A stretch of 64,000 nucleotides of DNA from Pseudomonas grimontii. GTDB taxonomy: Bacteria; Pseudomonadota; Gammaproteobacteria; Pseudomonadales; Pseudomonadaceae. A program made the translations under genes and the position numbers. The notes under the pieces are model-generated. The model saw only the letters and a program-made list of their open reading frames with translations, did not search any database and was not told where the DNA came from. Positions 47,805 to 57,657 of the stretch are shown here, piece by piece. Within the stretch, counting starts at the first letter, position 1, and each line of letters begins with the position of its first letter. The stretch covers positions 176,282 through 240,281 of the forward strand of contig NZ_VFES01000011.1 in assembly GCF_007858185.1 (NCBI RefSeq). Reading direction: 5' to 3'.

Positions 47805-47940
47805 TTAAACCGTGCGCACGCGCCGTGGGCAGGCTCATCGTTGGTCGCGTGCAAATTCCCCACACCCCTAACTGTGTACCGCCTGCCTCGGCGCCCAAAC
47901 TGTTTTGCTGCGCGTCCCTAATCCGTCAAGGACCGACCCC

Positions 47941-50900
47941 ATGGCCACTCAGCCAGAAACCACCGTTTTGCCCTACCAAATCCTGAAAAACGCCCTGCCA
48001 CAATGGCTCGGCAACGCCGCCGCCGACAAACGCACGGCCCTGGCCAACCACGCCCCGGTCTTTGCCGACTGGTACAAAAACACCAGCGAGGCGCAGCACA
48101 ACCAACTCAAGTACCTCAACAGCCAGGCCTGGACTGCCCAGAACCAGGTAGACAGCGCCATGGCCGAACTTAAAAGCCCCGAGGAATTTGGTGCCGAACG
48201 CCTGCAGCAGGCGCTTGCCGAGCGGTACGGGGTCGACGCGAATGTGAGGACCACCTACCTGCAGCTGTATATCCCGCTGACAGTCGCCGGTTTCACGGTC
48301 AAGCCCGGCGCGGCGCGGACCTGGTCCGTGTCCTTGCTGGACGCGGCCCTGCACAACTTCGAGCCCTCCGAAGCCCAGGCCGGTGCCTATGAGGCCAGCT
48401 CCGGCTTCACCACACAGCCTACGGCGGCCGGGCATTTCGCGCCGCTACCGGCCATCCAGGCAAAAATCAGCATCCCGCAGTTCGCCACACTGTGTCGCCA
48501 ACTGGACATCGGTGGGCAATACCAACGCTATCTCAACGAATACCTGGGCCGGGACAACCCAGTGGCCAGGGCCAGCCTGCGTTACAAAGTCATCGACAGC
48601 CAACTCACCGCACTCAAGCTTGCGCTGTACATGGCCCGGATAAAAAACGACCTGCCCCAGACCGGCTATGACGCCGTGTACAACCTGATCACTGACGTGT
48701 CTGCCAACGGCTGCCAGCCCATGCAATGCCATGAGCTGGTGGTCATGTCGACGCGCCTTACCGGCATCGTCGTATTTTGCGAAAACCTGGCGACCAGTCG
48801 CGTGGTGCTGCCGGTGATCGTGTACATCCCCGACGATCCGCAGCACCCGGTCAAGCAGTACGCCAGCAGCCAGGCGTTCGTGAGCGCCCTGGTGGAAAAA
48901 CTGCGCGACCCCGAGTACCAGCGTTTTTTCATCCGCTTCGTCGACCACCAAGACCTGGGCGCGTTTTTCGCAGGTCTCAACCAGCGCCTCACCCGGGTAA
49001 CCTGGCACCCGCACACCCCGGGCGACCCCTTGCCCTCATGGCGCGAAACCGCCGTCGAAAAACCCAACCTGCAGTTTCGCCCACTCAAAATCAGCGGCGA
49101 GCTGTTTGACCACCTTCACCAGATGAAACTCAGCAAGTTGATCAACGACGCACGCAGCCGGGCCGTGTCCACCGCCAGCGTTGATCAGAAGGCTCGTTGG
49201 GAGCGCTGGGCCGTCATCCAGAAAATCGGCAGTACCCTGCTGCAAATTGTCGCCCTCATTGCCATGCCCTTCATCCCGCCATTAGGCGCGCTGATGCTCG
49301 GTTACACCGCTTACCAAATGCTCGACGACGCGTTCGAAGGCATTATCGACTGGACCGAGGGCCTGCCCCGCCAAGCGCTCGGGCATGCCATGAGTTTTCT
49401 GGAGCAACTGGTCCAGCTAGGCATGTTTGCCGTTGGCGCACCGATTGCCGAAGGGCTGTTGCGGGCGGCGCTGCCGGCCGAGTTATTGCAGTTTATCGAC
49501 CGCCTCAAACCGGTGACGCGCCCCAGCGGCAAAGCCCGCCTCTGGCAGCCGGACACCGCCGCCTACCGCCATGACCTGACACTGCCGGCGGACGCCAAGC
49601 CCAACAAACTGGGCCTGCATCGTCACCGTGGCCAGTCTGTTCTGCGTCTGGGCGATGACCCATATGTGCTGCATACCGACAGCGCGAGCGGTCGCCACGC
49701 CCTTCGCCACCCCAACCGAACCGACGCCTATCGCCCCCAGGTCCTGACCAACGGCCAGGGTGCCTGGGTGACGGAACTGGAGCGTCCGCTCAGCTGGGAC
49801 AGCACCACCCTGATGCGCCGCCTCGGCTACACAACCGACGGCATCAGCGATGCGCGATTGCAGCAGGCTCGCCGCATCAGCGACACCCACGATAACGCCC
49901 TGCGTAAAATGCACGTCACCCAGCAGACACCCCCGCCGTTGCTGGCCGACACCCTCAAGCGCATCAAGATCGACCAGCACCTGCAAGACTTCATCCTGCA
50001 AATGGGCAGCGACGATCCCGCGCTGTATCAACAGGCCGATCCGCAGCTGCAACTGCAACTGCTGACCAATTACGGGCTGTGGCCAGAGACCAAGACCCTG
50101 CGGTTCCTGGATGCAAAGGGCAACACCGCCTGGGAGCTCAAGCGGCCTGACGATGCGGGTGTCGTGCAGATCCACGAAGCGCAATTGAAAAATGGCAACC
50201 TGCTGAGCGCCCTCATCGAAAGCCTGGATGAACCCGAGCGCAAAACCTTGCTGAAGGAACCTTTCGGTACCCCGCCTGAGTCTTCGCAAACCCGCGCGAA
50301 CGTGTTGAGGAAACGACTGGCACGGATAGCCGAGGACAAACGATTTTCACTCTTCGACGCGCACTATCGTGGGCTGGAGCGTGCCCGCGACGCCCGTGTG
50401 CAAAAACTGATTGATGCGGCCCCCAATCCCGGCCTGCCCACCAGCGTCGCCGAGGAGATCCTGGCCGACGCCAGTGGCGAGGAGCTGCGGGCGATTGATC
50501 AGGCAAGGGTGCCCGCGCGCCTCGTCGAGCTGGCCGAATGGGCGCAACACGAAGTACGAACCACGCGCGCCTATGAAGGCCTGTACCTGGACACCGTCGA
50601 AAGCCCGGACACCCACCAGCTTGCCCTGAACTCACTGGAAAACCTGCCGGGCTGGCTGGGCAACGTGCGCCTTGAGGTCAGGCAATACAGAATCGATGGC
50701 GCGTTACTGGACGCCATCGGGGCTGAAGACGCAGCGATCAAAAGAACGATCATCGCCACCGCACAGGGCGATTACGTCCCGCAAGACCACAGCAGTACAT
50801 TGTTCGGCCGGACCGATTTCTACACGGCTATTCTCCAGGCGATTCCCGATGCCTCGCGCGATTCGCTGAACATCCATATCGGCCAAGGCCCGCGCCTCCA

Positions 50901-53865
50901 ACAGGCGATTGCCGAGCACGCCATGGACCGTCGGGCGCTGCGCCGTTTGCTCGACGCCAACCCGTCATTCAAGCCGACCTACGACCCCAGCGCCATGCGC
51001 TTGCGCGGCGGCATGGAAGGCTACCGTGCCGCCGATGATCCACAACCGGGCCCCAGCGGTGAGCCTTCCCTGCAACAGCGTGCCCACGACCTGTTGCCGT
51101 CGCTGTCCGCCGAGCAAATCCGCGACCTGGTGCAAACCCTCGAGCGCCGGCCGGGCGGCGCGCAAGCCACGCTGGTTTCGTTGAAAAACGAATACATGAA
51201 AATGGACATGGACCTGGCTGTCTGGGAAGCCAACCCGCCTCGATTCCACCCTGAAACAGAAGCGCCATTGAGTCGCCAGGCGTATGAATATGCCGCGCGC
51301 AACCGGGCCCACTGGGCTCGGGAAATCCGCCGGGCGTGGCGCCAGGAAACCGAGGTGGACAATCACTTCGACCCCCCCACCTCCAACGGGCAAATGCTCA
51401 GGCTGCTCACCCCCATCAGCGGCGAACTGCCCAGGCTCAGCGCGCGCTTCGAGCACATTTCGCTGCTGGAGCTGACCGGCGATTACTTGCCGCTGAACGT
51501 CAACGCCTTTGTCCAGCAGTTCCCAAGGCTGCGCCAACTGATCATCAGAAAAGTCGCGCTTCAGGAGTTCCCTGGCGCCGTCGCTTCGATGCCTCACTTC
51601 AACGAGCTGATCCTGAGCGATTGCAACCTGGCCCTGACCACAGAAGACCAGATGACACTGAGCCGCATGACCCGCTTGATTACCCTGGATCTTTATAACA
51701 ACCCGCTGCAGCAAGCGCCCAATGTCGAGCACATGCAGAACCTGCAATACCTGGACCTGAGCAACACCGGCATTCGTGAGCTGCCCCGCGGATTACTCAG
51801 CCGTACGCACCTGGACCTGGTGCTGCTGCCCAACAATCAGATCCGCGAACTGCCCGACGAGCTGTTCAATTTACCCGCAAGCGCCAGTGATACGTTCGAC
51901 CTCTCCGGCAACCCCATTTCACCCCTCTCGCTGGCGCGGGTAAAAACCTACTTTCAAAACACCGGCAAATATTGGGACATCGATGCCGACCCCGCAGACG
52001 CGGAGCAGGTCAGGCGGCTTTACCCCAGCTTGAACACCGACGAAGTCAATCGCTTCATCTTCGCCCTGCCTGGCGACCTGCAAGCCGGCAAGGTCGCGCT
52101 CAACCGCCTCGAAACCGACTACCAGGGAATGCGCGCAACTTTGCTCGCGTGGGCCAATGACGTCAACGTGAGCGCGGCGGAACGCGTGGCTCGCGACCTC
52201 TTGCGCGAGGATATGGAAGCAGGTTGGCGCCAGGAGCTGCCTTTGGCCGAGCATGAAAATGGCACCCCAGCGAGCTATGAGTTGACACTCTCAAGGCCGA
52301 TCAGCGGCGCCTTGCCCACCCTGCCCACGCCGTTCAAGCATGTCTCTTCCCTGACCCTGCGAGGGGGCGGCGGCCCGTTGCAACCTGCGGCGTTCCTGCA
52401 AGCGTTTCCGGCCCTCAAACGCTTGGCCATCGAGCGCTTCACCCTCACCGAGTTCCCACTCGACATCGCGAAGCTGCAACAATTGAACAGGCTGCGCCTC
52501 AACCACAATGCGTTGCGATTGAGCCCCAGCAGCGCCAACACGCTGGCCGGGATGTCACGCCTTGAACACCTGGACCTGAGCGAAAACCCGCTGGGGTTCG
52601 CACCCGACACCAGCCGCTTGGCCCAGCTTTCCCATTTGTCATTGCGCAACACGGGACTGACCGAGATTCCCTCCGACCTGCTGTCCACCACGGCACCCGA
52701 GCGGCAGGTGGACCTCAGCCACAATGCGATCCAGGAGATTCCCGACGCCGCCTTTGCCTTGCCGGCCCGCCGCATCGCGGGCGTCGACCTGCGCGCCAAC
52801 CCGCTTTCGCGCCAGGCATTGCGCCAGATAAAAAACCATTACCCCAGCGTCCAGCAGCATTGGATGGCCAGCCCTCCACCTGCCGAGCTGCAAAGGCTCA
52901 AGGCGCTTTATCCGAACCTCGCGGACGCCGAGATCGGGCGCGTCTACTTCCAATTGCCAGGGGACCTTGATGCGGCTGCCAGCGAAATCATCCAATTGGG
53001 TATCGAGTACGAACAGCTGCGTGCCGACCTTCAGGAATGGGCGCTCAACATCCCCCTGCGCGACCCACTGCTGGATGTTGTACTGGATGCCGGCACGCGC
53101 GCCGAAGAGCAGTTGCGGCGCATGCAGTTCAAGACGTTGCTTGAACACTGCTGGCGCCGGGAAATCGAGGTCGACGAATCCGGCACGCCGCCCTACCACA
53201 CGTACAAACTGGTGTTCCACGCTCAACTATTGGGGGATATGCCTCGACTGAGGGCGCGTTTCGATCACGTGACCCTGATCGAACTGATCGGCGAAGGCAG
53301 CAACCTGAACGCCGATGGACTGCTCAGGCGCTTCCCGAACCTGCGGCACCTGATCATCGAGCGCTACACCCTGGCGGATATTCCCGAGCCCATCTTCAGC
53401 ATGAACGCGCTGCGCGAGCTGGGGCTGCCGGAAAACCGTATCCGCCTGACCCCTCGCAGCGCCGGGCAACTGGCGCAGATGAGCAACCTGGTGTACCTGG
53501 ACCTGAGCGATAACCCGCTGGGCATAACACCCGATGTACGCAACCTGGCACGCATGCAGACCCTTTACCTGCATAACTGCGGGCTCACCGAAGTCCCTGC
53601 GGGCGTGTTTGGCATGACGCAACTGCAGGTGCTGGACTTGAGTGACAACTCGATTGAGCACCTGCACACCGACCTGCTGGAAATGCCGCGGCCCCTCTTC
53701 GACGATTCCGACCTGAGCGGTAACCCACTGTCCGCGCAAAGCCTTGAGCTGCTGCGCCGCTACTTTCGTCAAACGGGTAATGAACTGGGGGTGGAAGCAG
53801 CCATGGAGGATGCACAAGGCAACCCACTGACACCTCCCGGCACGCCACCGCCGATGGAGGAATAA
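47941..53865 (+). CDS. Very large LRR protein of the dermonecrotic-toxin / NEL-ligase-like class
   Basis: 1974 residues. The ATG at 47941 follows AAGGA; 12 extra upstream codons lack a site. The N-terminal ~1000 residues resemble the DUF6543-type region of Pseudomonas LRR toxins and contain hydrophobic segments at about 432-462 and 485-510. Then come three tandem modules beginning WRQE/WRQE/WRRE at residues 1133, 1429 and 1738, each with LRRs such as LEHLDLSENPLGFAPD. The first two end in a helical part with YP-L...LPGDL; the third stops after its LRRs with a Pro-rich tail. The usual C-terminal NEL ubiquitin-ligase domain is absent. Secretion route unknown. Confidence 0.8.
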   Translation: MATQPETTVLPYQILKNALPQWLGNAAADKRTALANHAPVFADWYKNTSEAQHNQLKYLNSQAWTAQNQVDSAMAELKSPEEFGAERLQQALAERYGVDANVRTTYLQLYIPLTVAGFTVKPGAARTWSVSLLDAALHNFEPSEAQAGAYEASSGFTTQPTAAGHFAPLPAIQAKISIPQFATLCRQLDIGGQYQRYLNEYLGRDNPVARASLRYKVIDSQLTALKLALYMARIKNDLPQTGYDAVYNLITDVSANGCQPMQCHELVVMSTRLTGIVVFCENLATSRVVLPVIVYIPDDPQHPVKQYASSQAFVSALVEKLRDPEYQRFFIRFVDHQDLGAFFAGLNQRLTRVTWHPHTPGDPLPSWRETAVEKPNLQFRPLKISGELFDHLHQMKLSKLINDARSRAVSTASVDQKARWERWAVIQKIGSTLLQIVALIAMPFIPPLGALMLGYTAYQMLDDAFEGIIDWTEGLPRQALGHAMSFLEQLVQLGMFAVGAPIAEGLLRAALPAELLQFIDRLKPVTRPSGKARLWQPDTAAYRHDLTLPADAKPNKLGLHRHRGQSVLRLGDDPYVLHTDSASGRHALRHPNRTDAYRPQVLTNGQGAWVTELERPLSWDSTTLMRRLGYTTDGISDARLQQARRISDTHDNALRKMHVTQQTPPPLLADTLKRIKIDQHLQDFILQMGSDDPALYQQADPQLQLQLLTNYGLWPETKTLRFLDAKGNTAWELKRPDDAGVVQIHEAQLKNGNLLSALIESLDEPERKTLLKEPFGTPPESSQTRANVLRKRLARIAEDKRFSLFDAHYRGLERARDARVQKLIDAAPNPGLPTSVAEEILADASGEELRAIDQARVPARLVELAEWAQHEVRTTRAYEGLYLDTVESPDTHQLALNSLENLPGWLGNVRLEVRQYRIDGALLDAIGAEDAAIKRTIIATAQGDYVPQDHSSTLFGRTDFYTAILQAIPDASRDSLNIHIGQGPRLQQAIAEHAMDRRALRRLLDANPSFKPTYDPSAMRLRGGMEGYRAADDPQPGPSGEPSLQQRAHDLLPSLSAEQIRDLVQTLERRPGGAQATLVSLKNEYMKMDMDLAVWEANPPRFHPETEAPLSRQAYEYAARNRAHWAREIRRAWRQETEVDNHFDPPTSNGQMLRLLTPISGELPRLSARFEHISLLELTGDYLPLNVNAFVQQFPRLRQLIIRKVALQEFPGAVASMPHFNELILSDCNLALTTEDQMTLSRMTRLITLDLYNNPLQQAPNVEHMQNLQYLDLSNTGIRELPRGLLSRTHLDLVLLPNNQIRELPDELFNLPASASDTFDLSGNPISPLSLARVKTYFQNTGKYWDIDADPADAEQVRRLYPSLNTDEVNRFIFALPGDLQAGKVALNRLETDYQGMRATLLAWANDVNVSAAERVARDLLREDMEAGWRQELPLAEHENGTPASYELTLSRPISGALPTLPTPFKHVSSLTLRGGGGPLQPAAFLQAFPALKRLAIERFTLTEFPLDIAKLQQLNRLRLNHNALRLSPSSANTLAGMSRLEHLDLSENPLGFAPDTSRLAQLSHLSLRNTGLTEIPSDLLSTTAPERQVDLSHNAIQEIPDAAFALPARRIAGVDLRANPLSRQALRQIKNHYPSVQQHWMASPPPAELQRLKALYPNLADAEIGRVYFQLPGDLDAAASEIIQLGIEYEQLRADLQEWALNIPLRDPLLDVVLDAGTRAEEQLRRMQFKTLLEHCWRREIEVDESGTPPYHTYKLVFHAQLLGDMPRLRARFDHVTLIELIGEGSNLNADGLLRRFPNLRHLIIERYTLADIPEPIFSMNALRELGLPENRIRLTPRSAGQLAQMSNLVYLDLSDNPLGITPDVRNLARMQTLYLHNCGLTEVPAGVFGMTQLQVLDLSDNSIEHLHTDLLEMPRPLFDDSDLSGNPLSAQSLELLRRYFRQTGNELGVEAAMEDAQGNPLTPPGTPPPMEE
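51337..53862 (+). repeat. Three tandem LRR modules in the large toxin-like gene
   Basis: Module 1 51337-52224, module 2 52225-53151, module 3 53152-53862 (truncated). They share WR(Q/R)E, P..G.(L/M)P.L...F.H(I/V)..L.L, RRFPNLR-type and LDLS.NPL.(I/F)(T/A)PD segments but are clearly diverged, so the triplication is old. Confidence 0.75.
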
Positions 53866-53883
53866 GCCAGGGGCTGTCGACGG

Positions 53884-54864
53884 CTAGCCGCGCTCGGAGG
53901 GTACCGACGACAGTTCGAACGGGCTGCTGCTGCGCCGCTGGTTGCGGTCTTCACGCGGCGTGGCGCCGAAGAAGTTGCGGTAGGCGCTGGAGAAGTGCGG
54001 CCCCGAGGAGAAGCCGCAGGACAGGCCGATCTGGATGATCGACTTGCTGGTTTGCATCAACATCTGGCGGGCCTTGTTCAGGCGCAGTTCCAGGTAATAC
54101 TGGCTGGGGACGCGATTGAGGTACTGCTTGAAGATGCGCTCCAGTTGTCGTCGCGACACGCACACGTGCTGGGCAATTTCGTCGGTGGTCAACGGCTCTT
54201 CGATATTGGCTTCCATCAGCAACACCGCCTGGGTCAGCTTCGGATGGCTGGAACCCAGGCGGTTTTGCAGCGGGATGCGCTGGCGCTCGCCGCCCTCGCG
54301 GATGCGCTCCACCACCAGTTCTTCCGACACCGCACCGGCCAGTTCGGCACCGTGGTCACGGGCCAGCACCGCCAGCAGCAGGTCGAGTACCGACATGCCA
54401 CCGCAGGCGGTCAGGCGATCACGGTCCCAGTCGAACAGATGGCTGGTGGCGATGACCTTGGGGAAACGCTCGGCAAAATCATCCTGCCAACGCCAATGCA
54501 CAGCGGCGCGGTAGCCGTCGAGCAGGCCGAGCTGCGCCAACGGGTACACACCGGCCGACAATCCGCCGATCACACAACCAGCCCGCACCAGTTGCTTGAG
54601 GGCCGTGCTCAGTTGCGAGGCGATCACGGCAGGCGGCTCGTCCGCCAGCAGGAACAGTTTCTGGAAGCCTTCCAGCTTACCGGCCCACGGCTCGCCCGGC
54701 AGTTGCCAGGCGCCGTCGGTGGCCGGCTCGGCGAGCAGAAACGACAGCTCGTAGACCACCTCCGGATGCACCCGCTGAGCAACGCGCAAGGCCTCCTCAG
54801 CCAGCGCAAGCGTGAGTGCTTTTGTGCTGGGCCAAATCAGGAAACCAATTTTATGGGCGGTCAT
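53884..54864 (-). CDS. argR: Arginine regulator ArgR (AraC/XylS family)
   Basis: 326 residues. The N-terminal DJ-1/PfpI-like domain (about 5-170, with GGLSAGVYPLAQLGLLDGYR and TACGGMSVLDLLLAVL) precedes the C-terminal AraC domain (EEPLTTDEIAQHVCVSRRQL followed by ERIFKQYL, and IIQIGLSCGFSSGPHFSSAYRN). ArgR activates arginine uptake and the AST pathway and represses biosynthesis in the presence of arginine. It ends the aotJQMOP-argR run, with a REPIN between aotP and argR. Confidence 0.93.
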   Translation of the reverse strand: MTAHKIGFLIWPSTKALTLALAEEALRVAQRVHPEVVYELSFLLAEPATDGAWQLPGEPWAGKLEGFQKLFLLADEPPAVIASQLSTALKQLVRAGCVIGGLSAGVYPLAQLGLLDGYRAAVHWRWQDDFAERFPKVIATSHLFDWDRDRLTACGGMSVLDLLLAVLARDHGAELAGAVSEELVVERIREGGERQRIPLQNRLGSSHPKLTQAVLLMEANIEEPLTTDEIAQHVCVSRRQLERIFKQYLNRVPSQYYLELRLNKARQMLMQTSKSIIQIGLSCGFSSGPHFSSAYRNFFGATPREDRNQRRSSSPFELSSVPSERG

Positions 54865-54955
54865 GGAGTGCTATCCGAAGCGAGTAACAGTAATGAAGAC
54901 AAAGGCCAATGCTAGCCCGTAAACCAACACAAAGCTCAAAAACAACGCAGATCCA

Positions 54956-55046
54956 AATGTGGGAGGGGGCTTGCCCCCGATGACTGTGTGTCAGCCAGTA
55001 CATGTGGATCTGATACACCGCTATCGGGGGCAAGCCCCCTCCCACA
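54956..55046. repeat. REPIN between aotP and argR
   Basis: GTGGGAGGGGGCTTGCCCCC and GGGGGCAAGCCCCCTCCCAC, inverted, with 45-bp spacer. Confidence 0.9.
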
Positions 55047-55052
55047 GGGAAA

Positions 55053-55817
55053 CTATTTCAAGCTGCCGGACAGGAACTGCTGCAACCGCTCGGACTGCGG
55101 GTTGACCAGCACTTCACGCGGGTTGCCACGCTCTTCCACGATGCCTTTGTGCAGGAACACCAACTGGTTCGACACTTCACGGGCAAAGCCCATTTCGTGG
55201 GTCACCACCACCATGGTGCGGCCTTCCTGGGCCAGGTCCTGCATCACCTTGAGCACTTCGCCCACCAACTCGGGGTCGAGGGCCGAGGTGGGTTCGTCGA
55301 ACAGCATCACCTCCGGTTCCATCGCCAAGGCACGGGCAATCGCCACACGCTGCTGCTCGCCACCGGACATATGGCCTGGGAACGCATCCTTACGGTGGCC
55401 CACGCCGACTTTGGCCAAGTAGTGCTCGGCCTTTTCACGGGCGTCTTTTTTCGACATGCCCAGCACGTGCACCGGGGCTTCCATCACGTTTTCCAACGCG
55501 GTCATGTGCGACCACAGGTTGAAATGCTGGAACACCATCGACAGGCGCGAGCGCATGCGTTGCAGCTGTTTAGGGTCGGCGGCCTTCAAGGCGCCGTCCT
55601 TGTTGGCCACCAGTTTCAGCTCTTCGTTATTGAGCAGGATCTTGCCGGCGTGGGGTTGCTCCAGCAGGTTGATGCAGCGCAAAAAGGTACTTTTGCCCGA
55701 ACCACTGGAACCAATGATGCTGATCACATCACCGGCCGCGGCGGCCAGGGACACGCCTTTGAGCACTTCATGACTGCCATAGCGTTTATGCAGGTCTTGG
55801 ACTTCAAGTTTGTACAT
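55053..55817 (-). CDS. aotP: Arginine/ornithine ABC transporter ATP-binding protein
   Basis: 254 residues. Walker A GSSGSGKST, Q-loop SMVFQHFNLWSH, signature MSGGEQQRVAIARAL, Walker B EVMLFDEPTSALDP and switch His in VVVTHEMGFA. It powers AotQM. The start MYKLEVQDLHKRYG at 55817 is chosen over an ATG five codons upstream. Confidence 0.96.
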   Translation of the reverse strand: MYKLEVQDLHKRYGSHEVLKGVSLAAAAGDVISIIGSSGSGKSTFLRCINLLEQPHAGKILLNNEELKLVANKDGALKAADPKQLQRMRSRLSMVFQHFNLWSHMTALENVMEAPVHVLGMSKKDAREKAEHYLAKVGVGHRKDAFPGHMSGGEQQRVAIARALAMEPEVMLFDEPTSALDPELVGEVLKVMQDLAQEGRTMVVVTHEMGFAREVSNQLVFLHKGIVEERGNPREVLVNPQSERLQQFLSGSLK

Positions 55818-55844
55818 GCGGTCGGTTCTCACAAAAACAGGTGG

Positions 55845-56957
55845 TCAGTCGTTGAGCAAGCGCCCGTGACGCAGCGCTTCGCGCCCCGCCACCTTGGCCA
55901 GCCAGAAACCCGCTTGGGCATAACGTAGCCGTTCAACGGCAAACAACACCCCCGAGGTGCCCGCGCACATCGTGCTCACGCGGTCTTCCAGGGGGTCAAT
56001 CACTTCAAAAATCGGCTCGCCCTTCTCGATCCAGTCCCCGGCTTTACGCAGGTAACTGATCACCCCGGCGTGGGGCGCGAACAGTAATTCGGTGCCTTCG
56101 AAGGGCACGCCTTCGCACGGTTCGTATTGCGGCGCCGGCCATTGCCCCTTGATCAGGCCTTGTTCGGCGAGAAACGCGAGGATGCCTTCGGCGTGGAAGA
56201 TCGCTTCGTCACGGCCGGTGTCGGCTTGACCGCCCAACTCCAGCGTCGTCGCCAGGCAGGCCAGTGGGATCTGCGCGTCGGGGAACGCGCGGGACAGACG
56301 CAGCCACGGCAACGAGCAAGCTTCATCAAACGAGCTGCCGCCGGAGTCTTCCGCGAGCAAACCGACTTTCACATTCAAGTGCGCCGACAACGAACGCCAC
56401 TGCGGCCAGTGCTGGGGCAGTGCGTACATGTGCAGCGCGGCTTCGGCGTCGCAGTGCAGGTCGAGGACGATGTCGGCGCTGCACGCATGGCTCAGCAGGA
56501 TGCGCTGCATGCCTTGCAACTGGCTGCTCGGCTCGGGCAATGCGTTAAGCACATCGGTCATCGCCTGGCGAATCATGCGCACGTTGGCGTGAGGGTCATC
56601 CCCCAGCTTGCCTGTGAGCAACTCGGCCACCGGCTCGCTCAACTCAACGAAATCGCGGTTGAAATTCTTACCGCTGCCCACTTCGAAACGGCCTTGGTGA
56701 CTGCCTTGCAGCAACTGCCCCAGGCCCATCGGGTTGGCCACTGGCACCAGCTCGATCACGCCGTTGAGGGCACCTTGCGCTTCAAGTTCGGCGAGGCGTT
56801 TTTTCAGCTCCCACGCGGCGCGCATGCCGGGCAATTCATCGGCGTGCAGGCTGGCCTGGATATAGGCCTTGCGCTCGCCGCTGCCGAAACGGAACACGCT
56901 CAGTTGGCGCTCGCAGCCGAGGTGGCCCCAGGGCAACAGGTGATCGATACGTTCCAT
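55845..56957 (-). CDS. aotO: AotO, succinylglutamate desuccinylase/aspartoacylase-family protein
   Basis: 370 residues. Zinc-carboxypeptidase fold: SLHADELPGMRAAWELKKRL (His, Glu ligands), NFNRDFVEL, DIVLDLHCDAEAALHMY (His) and the C-terminal barrel-like FAPHAGVISYLRKAGDWIEKGE. AotO is encoded within the aot operon but is not required for transport in P. aeruginosa; its substrate is unknown. Gap of 1 bp to aotM. Confidence 0.88.
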   Translation of the reverse strand: MERIDHLLPWGHLGCERQLSVFRFGSGERKAYIQASLHADELPGMRAAWELKKRLAELEAQGALNGVIELVPVANPMGLGQLLQGSHQGRFEVGSGKNFNRDFVELSEPVAELLTGKLGDDPHANVRMIRQAMTDVLNALPEPSSQLQGMQRILLSHACSADIVLDLHCDAEAALHMYALPQHWPQWRSLSAHLNVKVGLLAEDSGGSSFDEACSLPWLRLSRAFPDAQIPLACLATTLELGGQADTGRDEAIFHAEGILAFLAEQGLIKGQWPAPQYEPCEGVPFEGTELLFAPHAGVISYLRKAGDWIEKGEPIFEVIDPLEDRVSTMCAGTSGVLFAVERLRYAQAGFWLAKVAGREALRHGRLLND

Positions 56958-56958
56958 A

Positions 56959-57657
56959 TCAATGCTTCCGTGGAGCCAGGTAGCTCAGCCAGCGGCGCTC
57001 GGCCAACTTGAACAGGCGCACCAGGATAAAGGTCAGGCACAGGTAGAACAGGCCGGCGGTGATGTAGGCCTCGAACGGCAGGTAGAACTGCGCGTTCACC
57101 GTGCGCGCGGCACCGGTGATGTCGATCAGGGTGACGATGGAAGCCAGGCTGGTGGTCTGCAGCATCATGATCACTTCGTTGCTGTACTGCGGCAGCGCGC
57201 GGCGCAGGGCCGACGGCAGCAGGATGCGGCGGTACAGCTTGTAGCGCGACATGCCCATGGCCTTGGCCGCTTCGATCTCGCCATTGGGGGTGGCCTTGAG
57301 GCTACCGGCAATGATCTCGGCGGTGTAGGCGCTGGTGTTGATCGCAAAGGCCAGGCACGCGCAGAAGGTCGCGCTGGACAACAGCGGCCACAGGAAGCTC
57401 TCGCGCACCGCTTCGAATTGCGCCAGGCCGTAGTAGATCAGGAACAGCTGCACCAGCATCGGCGTGCCGCGGATCACGTAGGTGTAGAGCCAGGCCGCGC
57501 CGTTGACGACCGGTTGCTTGGACACACGCATCAAGCCCAGGGGCAACGCGGCGAGCAGGCCGAAGAACAGCGAGATGGCGAGCAGTTTCAGGGTGGTCAG
57601 CAGGCCACCAAGGTACAGCGGCATGGCCTCCCAGATGACGTTGTAGTCGAAGATCAT
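56959..57657 (-). CDS. aotM: Arginine/ornithine ABC transporter permease AotM
   Basis: 232 residues, five hydrophobic helices, with the HisM/GlnP-type EAA loop SLKATPNGEIEAAKAMGMSR. It starts within the aotQ stop (ATGA overlap). Confidence 0.94.
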   Translation of the reverse strand: MIFDYNVIWEAMPLYLGGLLTTLKLLAISLFFGLLAALPLGLMRVSKQPVVNGAAWLYTYVIRGTPMLVQLFLIYYGLAQFEAVRESFLWPLLSSATFCACLAFAINTSAYTAEIIAGSLKATPNGEIEAAKAMGMSRYKLYRRILLPSALRRALPQYSNEVIMMLQTTSLASIVTLIDITGAARTVNAQFYLPFEAYITAGLFYLCLTFILVRLFKLAERRWLSYLAPRKH

